Below are positions 59,912-64,000 of a DNA stretch of 64,000 bases, piece by piece. Source of the DNA: Streptomyces roseicoloratus (lineage in GTDB: Bacteria; Actinomycetota; Actinomycetes; Streptomycetales; Streptomycetaceae). The DNA is taken from positions 1-64,000 of the forward strand of contig NZ_SDOY01000113.1 of assembly GCF_004117935.1 (NCBI RefSeq). Reading direction: 5' to 3'. Numbering within the stretch: the first letter of the stretch is position 1; every line of letters begins with the position of its first letter. The position numbers and the translations under genes are program-made. The notes under the pieces are model-generated. The model did not search any database, was not told the origin of the DNA, and saw only the letters and a program-made list of their open reading frames with translations.

Positions 59912-60955
59912 ATGCCCCCTTCCGGGCCCGGTTCGCGACCGCCCACGATCGCCGACGTCGCCCGGGTGGCCGGGGTGTCGCGCACGACGGTCTCCCACTC
60001 CCTCAACGGGATCGGCAAGGTCGACCCACGGACCCGGGAACACGTGAGGCGGGTGGCCGCCGAGCTGGGCTACCGGCCCAACCTGCGGGCGCAACGGCTG
60101 AGGCGAGGCGAGGCCAGGGCCATCGCGCTCGCCTCGTCGATGCCGTTCGCGGTGGCCGGAGGGCCGTCGCGACTCGGGTTCTACATGGAGGTCGCCGCGG
60201 CCGCGGCCGAGAGCGCCCTCCTGCACGAGTACGCGCTCGTGCTCGTGCCGCCCGTGCAGTCGCGGGCCGCGCTGTACTCCGTCGACATCGACGGGGCGAT
60301 CGTCGTCGAACCGGACGTCGACGACGCGGCGGCCGCACAGCTGAGGGAACGGGGCCTGCCGTACGTGGCACTCGGCCGGCCCGTCTCACCGGACGAGGAC
60401 GTGCCGTACGTCGACCTGCGCGCCGATCTCGTGGTCGAGGCGCTGCTGGCCCACCTCCGCGAACAGGGCGCCCGGCGGCCGGCCCTGATCGTCGGCACCG
60501 GCGCCCGGCACTCGTCCGTCGACGCCCGTGCCGCCTTCGAGCGGCTCGCCAAGGAGCACGGCTGGGAACCCGTCGTGGCCACCGCTCCCGAGGCGGGCGG
60601 CGAACAGGCCGGCTACGACTGCTGCACCGCCCTGCTCGCCGCGCATCCCGACGTCGACGCGGTGTGCGCCCTGGTCGACGCCTTCGCGGTCGGCGCGGTA
60701 CGGGCGATCCGGGACGGCGGGCGGACGGTCCCGGACGACGTCATGGTCGTCACCCGCTACGACGGCCTGCGGGCCCGCACGTGCGAGCCGCCGCTGACCG
60801 CCGTCGACCTCCATCTGGACCGCGCGGCGGCCGCCGCGGTGGACCTGCTGCTCGCGCGGCTCCGCGGCGAGGCCTGCGCCCCGGTGGCCACCGTCCCCGC
60901 GCCGGCGGTGATCCCCCGGACGTCGTCCCTGCGCCGCCGTACGACGGACGCCTGA
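59912..60955 (+). CDS. LacI family transcriptional regulator
   Basis: 347 residues. N-terminal LacI helix-turn-helix PTIADVARVAGVSRTTVSHSLNG with the hinge helix GYRPNLRAQRLRRG, then a periplasmic-binding-protein-like ligand domain (IDGAIVVEPDVDD, PYVALGRPVSPDEDVPYVD, DVMVVTRYDG near the end). ATG at 59912 has GAGGAG upstream. It is divergent from the sugar transferase gene and convergent with the TauE/amidohydrolase/permease operon; which of them it controls is not clear from sequence. It could also act on the lyase gene's AAGCGCTT site, but that is only a guess. Confidence 0.93.
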   Translation: MPPSGPGSRPPTIADVARVAGVSRTTVSHSLNGIGKVDPRTREHVRRVAAELGYRPNLRAQRLRRGEARAIALASSMPFAVAGGPSRLGFYMEVAAAAAESALLHEYALVLVPPVQSRAALYSVDIDGAIVVEPDVDDAAAAQLRERGLPYVALGRPVSPDEDVPYVDLRADLVVEALLAHLREQGARRPALIVGTGARHSSVDARAAFERLAKEHGWEPVVATAPEAGGEQAGYDCCTALLAAHPDVDAVCALVDAFAVGAVRAIRDGGRTVPDDVMVVTRYDGLRARTCEPPLTAVDLHLDRAAAAAVDLLLARLRGEACAPVATVPAPAVIPRTSSLRRRTTDA

Positions 60956-61035
60956 GCCACGCCGCAGACCAGGCCGGGACCGGGAGCACGGCCCCGCCGC
61001 GGGACCACGGGGCGAGGCCGCGGGAGCGGCGCCGG

Positions 61036-61746
61036 TCAGACGCCGAGGAGCAGGACCACGCCCGACACCAGGGCGAAGACGAGCACGAACAGGCGCATCC
61101 GGCGGGCGTCGACCCGGTGGTGCACCAGTCGGCTCAGCCACGCGCCCGCGGCGATCGCCGGCGTCAGCGCGAGCGCCCACCCCAGGTCCGCCGGGTCGCC
61201 CTCTCCGGTCCCGAACAGCAGGAGCAGCGAGGCGACCTCGCCCACGAGGAAGCACAGGGCGACGGTGGAGCGCAGCTCGCCCGGCGGCCGGTGCTGGTAG
61301 ACCAGGGCCAGCGGCGGGCCGCCGACTCCGGTCGCGGTCTCCGTGAGGCCCGTGACCACGCCCGCGCCCACAAAGGCGGCCCTGCCGGGGGTGAAGACGG
61401 GCGCCGCCAGGCTGACGAGGGCTGCGAGGATCGTCGCGAGGCCGACGAACAGGCCGAGACCGTGGTCCGGGATCAGCCACAGCAGCGCCAGTCCACCGGG
61501 CGTGGCGGCCAGCCGCGCTCCGGTGATCCAGCCCGCGCCGCGCAGGTCGAGCGCGGCCCGCTCGCGCCACGCGACGTACACGTTGAGGGGCACCATCGAC
61601 GCCAGGACGAACACCGGGAGCAGGCCGGGATCGAGGATCCCGGCCACCGGGGCGACGATCAGGGCGAAGCCGAGACCGCTGCTGCCCTGGACGAAGGAGG
61701 CGGCGGCCACCGTGACGGCGAGCACCGCCAGCGTCTCGCCGGTCAC
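61036..61746 (-). CDS. TauE/SafE family sulfite exporter-like permease
   Basis: 236 residues with seven to eight membrane helices. The TauE/SafE repeat motif is seen in both halves: VQGSSGLGFALIVAPV near the N terminus and GAGVVTGLTETATGVGGPPLAL in the middle, each with the GxGGxxxAxP-like pattern. The family exports small organic or sulfur anions (sulfite, sulfoacetate). GTG start overlaps the amidohydrolase stop (GTGA), so it is part of the nucleobase operon and may export an anionic breakdown product. Confidence 0.88.
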   Translation of the reverse strand: MTGETLAVLAVTVAAASFVQGSSGLGFALIVAPVAGILDPGLLPVFVLASMVPLNVYVAWRERAALDLRGAGWITGARLAATPGGLALLWLIPDHGLGLFVGLATILAALVSLAAPVFTPGRAAFVGAGVVTGLTETATGVGGPPLALVYQHRPPGELRSTVALCFLVGEVASLLLLFGTGEGDPADLGWALALTPAIAAGAWLSRLVHHRVDARRMRLFVLVFALVSGVVLLLGV

Positions 61747-63146
61747 CGCGCGGTGCTCCGTTCCCGTGCCGCCGTGGAGGTGGGGTGCACCCGGGTGACG
61801 GCCGCCCGTCCCACGGCCTCGCGGGCCAGTTCCACCGCTCGCTCGACGAGCGCGTGGCCGTCCCAGCCCGCGGGCCGGCCCCGCCACAGCCGCAGGCGCC
61901 CTTCGACGAACACGGCGGTGATCTGGTCGCGGTTGCCCCGCCGTACGAGCTCCCAGGGCAGGTCCCAGGACAGCGCGAGCTCGGGCGTCGTGACGTCGAC
62001 GAGGAGGAAGTCGGCGGCCAGGCCCGGGGCGATGGTGCCGGTGCGCGGGCCGAGGCCCAGGGCGTCGGAGCCGCCGCGGGTGGCCTGCTCCAGCCAGGTC
62101 CAGCCGGCGCCGCACGACGAGTCGCCGGTGGCGAGTCCGTAGCCGAGCCGCTGGGCGAACTCGGCCGCCTCGGCGAGCCGGAAGCCGTCCCCACGGGTCC
62201 CGTCGGTGCCGAGCCCGAACCGGACGCCGCGCTCGGCCAGCGTGGTGGCGGGTGCGACGGCGTTGCCCTTCCAGGCGCTGGCGACCGGGTTGTAGCTCAC
62301 GGCGGTCCCGGTCGCGGCGAGCAGGGTGATCTCGCGCGGGGTGAGCAGGGTGGCGTGCGCGGCGAGGAGTTGGGGGCCGAGAGCGCCGATCGCGTGGAGG
62401 TGTTCCAGAGGGCGCAGGCCGTGGCGTACGAGCGAGCGCTCGACGGCGGCCAGGTGCTCGTTGACGTGGATCTGGACGACGGCGCCGGCCTCGGCGGCGA
62501 GCCGGGCGGTGCGCCGCAGGGTCTCCTCGGTGGCGGCCTCGGGGACGGAGACGGCGAGGGAGGCGCGGACGAGGGGATCGCCCTCGTAGCGGGCCAGGTG
62601 CTTCTCGGCACGGCCGAGGACCTCGCGGGTGGGGGAGGAGGCGCCGGGCGCGTCGGCGTCGTTGCACACCAGGCCCAGGACGCACCGGATCCCTGCGTCG
62701 CGCGTCGCGGACGCGACCACCTCGACGTCCACGTCCGCGCGGGTCCCGGCGTCGGCGACGGTGGTGAAGCCGCCGCGCAGGGCCTCCAGCGCGGCCAGCT
62801 TGGCCGCCACGTAGGCGGATTCCTCGTCCAGTGCGCCCTCCAGCGGCACCCACACCCGGCGGAAGATCTCCGAGGGCTCTCCGAAGGCGAGCGCCGAGCC
62901 GAAGCTCTGGGTCAGGTGGTGGTGGGCGTCCACGAAACCGGGCATCAGGAGCTGCCCCGGCAGTCGTACGGGATCGAGCCCCGGGTAACGGCCGGCCAGT
63001 TCCCCGGCCGGCCCCACCGAGGTGAAGGAGCCGTCGGCGACGGCGATCCCGTGGCCGTACGCGGGGCCTTCGGGCAGCAGGACGGCGTCCGGGACCAGAA
63101 GCAGCGGGCCGGGTCGCTCCAGACGTGCGCGGGTGTGCCGGTTCAT
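61743..63146 (-). CDS. Amidohydrolase family deaminase (TrzA/AtzA/guanine-deaminase-like)
   Basis: 467 residues. Metal-binding residues are in GFVDAHHHLTQ (HxH), IHVNEH (HxxE), AAHATLL (His) and LGTDGT (Asp), the set for a mononuclear zinc deaminase. The overall layout fits 8-oxoguanine/guanine deaminase, cytosine-type or methylthioadenosine deaminases. A nucleobase permease gene overlapping it upstream (ATGA) argues for a purine or pyrimidine base or analogue as substrate. Start ATG at 63146. Confidence 0.92.
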   Translation of the reverse strand: MNRHTRARLERPGPLLLVPDAVLLPEGPAYGHGIAVADGSFTSVGPAGELAGRYPGLDPVRLPGQLLMPGFVDAHHHLTQSFGSALAFGEPSEIFRRVWVPLEGALDEESAYVAAKLAALEALRGGFTTVADAGTRADVDVEVVASATRDAGIRCVLGLVCNDADAPGASSPTREVLGRAEKHLARYEGDPLVRASLAVSVPEAATEETLRRTARLAAEAGAVVQIHVNEHLAAVERSLVRHGLRPLEHLHAIGALGPQLLAAHATLLTPREITLLAATGTAVSYNPVASAWKGNAVAPATTLAERGVRFGLGTDGTRGDGFRLAEAAEFAQRLGYGLATGDSSCGAGWTWLEQATRGGSDALGLGPRTGTIAPGLAADFLLVDVTTPELALSWDLPWELVRRGNRDQITAVFVEGRLRLWRGRPAGWDGHALVERAVELAREAVGRAAVTRVHPTSTAARERSTAR

Positions 63147-64000
63147 CGGTCGCTTTCCGTGCGGAGGGCGGACAGGCGGCCCACGACGGCCGGCCTGACG
63201 TGGTGGAAGAGGATGTTGAGCACGGCGGCGACGAACGCGCCGACGGCGACGCCGCTTTCGAGCAGGATGCGCGCGTTCGGCGGGAAGCCGCCGTACACGC
63301 CGGGGACGAGGATCGGCAGCAGGCCGAGCGCGAGGGCCACGGCCACCACGAACGTGCTGGTGTGCCGGTCGAGGTCGGAGCGGCCGAGCAACTGGATCCC
63401 GAGCACGGTGATCACGGCGAACACCACCATGGCGGTGCCGCCGACGACGGCGGCGGGGATGACGCTGATCGCCCGGGTCACCGGCGCGAGGAACCCGATG
63501 CCGATGAGGACGACGCCGGCCGCGGCGGTGACGAAGCGGCTGCGTACGCCGGTGACCCGGACGATGCCGATGTTCTCGCCGCTGGTGACCATCAGCGGCA
63601 GGCCGAAGAACCCGCCGAGGAACGAGGTGAGGGCGTCCCCGCGGACGGTCCTGGGCACGTCGGTGCGCCGGTCGATCTCCTTGCCGACGGCTTCGGCGTT
63701 GATGACGGTCTGACCGGTGGCCTCCGCCATGGAGGCGAGGCTGTAGAGCATCAGGGGCAGGGCGGCGAGCAGGTTGAACTGCGGTGAGCCGAACGGCATC
63801 AGGTGCGGCAGGCCGACCAGCCCGCCGTCGGCGGCGTGGCCGAGGTCGACGCGGCCGAGGGCGGCCGCGAGCGCGGTGCCCGCGAGCAGGCCCAGCATGA
63901 CCGCGAGTTGCCGGACGACGCCGCTGAACAGCAGGTAGAACCCGACCGTGAAGGCGATCGTCGCGATGCCGAGCGCGAGGTTCGCCGGATCGGCGAAGCC
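63143..64000 (-). CDS. Nucleobase:cation symporter-2 (xanthine/uracil permease), 5' truncated
   Basis: The frame stays open to the right edge, so the N-terminal part lies outside; about 285 residues are visible. The NCS2 signature is seen: SLASMAEATGQTVINAEAVGKEIDRRT, then GDALTSFLGGFFGLPLMVTSGENIGIVRVTGVRSRFV, with the conserved Glu and the Asn/Gly motif for base binding, followed by PAAVVGGTAMVVF and AVLNILFHH. It imports a purine or pyrimidine coupled to H+ or Na+. The stop overlaps the amidohydrolase ATG (ATGA), making the permease the first visible gene of a three-gene operon. Confidence 0.93.
   Translation of the reverse strand, partial: GFADPANLALGIATIAFTVGFYLLFSGVVRQLAVMLGLLAGTALAAALGRVDLGHAADGGLVGLPHLMPFGSPQFNLLAALPLMLYSLASMAEATGQTVINAEAVGKEIDRRTDVPRTVRGDALTSFLGGFFGLPLMVTSGENIGIVRVTGVRSRFVTAAAGVVLIGIGFLAPVTRAISVIPAAVVGGTAMVVFAVITVLGIQLLGRSDLDRHTSTFVVAVALALGLLPILVPGVYGGFPPNARILLESGVAVGAFVAAVLNILFHHVRPAVVGRLSALRTESDR

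Overview
The window is very high in G+C, codons strongly prefer G or C in the third position, and GTG starts with 4-base ATGA/GTGA overlaps are common. It carries a DmdR/IdeR-type iron box, a LAL-type regulator, an NRPS locus, F420-type LLM oxidoreductase and families such as DUF5709, DUF6480, DUF6766 and DUF998. All of this points to a Streptomyces or close relative. No rRNA, tRNA, CRISPR array, transposase or phage integrase was seen, and no obvious island edge.

Layout. 1-10.9 kb holds unlinked housekeeping or accessory enzymes: a secreted CAP protein (cut by the left edge), DUF998, an SDR, a YjbR protein, a class IV aminotransferase, an amidase, an MmyB-type regulator, a crotonase, an orphan TOPRIM protein, urate oxidase, an NTF2-fold protein and a DJ-1/PfpI protein. 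11-18.3 kb holds an LLM oxidoreductase and a run of small or membrane proteins, several of them very short ORFs coupled to larger genes. 18.9-25.0 kb is a compact nonribosomal peptide locus: one Cy-A-MT-PCP module whose A domain carries a cysteine-like specificity pattern, a free carrier protein, a type II thioesterase and a LysE-type exporter. 25.1-29.4 kb has a holin-like membrane protein, an unknown protein and a secreted family 8 polysaccharide lyase.

29.7-42.9 kb is a complete iron locus: an Fe-siderophore ABC importer (ATPase, lipoprotein, fused double permease) behind one iron box, an MFS exporter, and a five-gene operon behind a second, near-consensus iron box. That operon encodes two NIS synthetases, a PLP decarboxylase, an acyltransferase and an amine N-monooxygenase. 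Together they can make, export and re-import a hydroxamate siderophore, most likely citrate-based with two N-acyl-N-hydroxydiamine arms. recQ follows.

45.0-59.7 kb is a Wzx/Wzy-type exopolysaccharide locus: two glycosyltransferases, a membrane-anchored GH113-like hydrolase, a polymerase, a flippase, a WecG/TagA transferase, a Wzz-like protein, WecB, an unknown protein, and an initiating sugar transferase, around a LAL/LuxR regulator. Its three structural transcription units share a long, spacing-conserved promoter element not seen elsewhere in the window. I consider this the most interesting unexplained signal, since it makes the three units look like a dedicated regulon of the LAL protein. 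The right end (59.9-64 kb) holds a LacI regulator and a nucleobase permease / amidohydrolase / TauE operon running off the edge.

A recurring feature is in-frame tandem repeats (6, 18 and 24 bp units) inside coding sequences, always in loops or linkers, so repeat number could change without breaking the frame.
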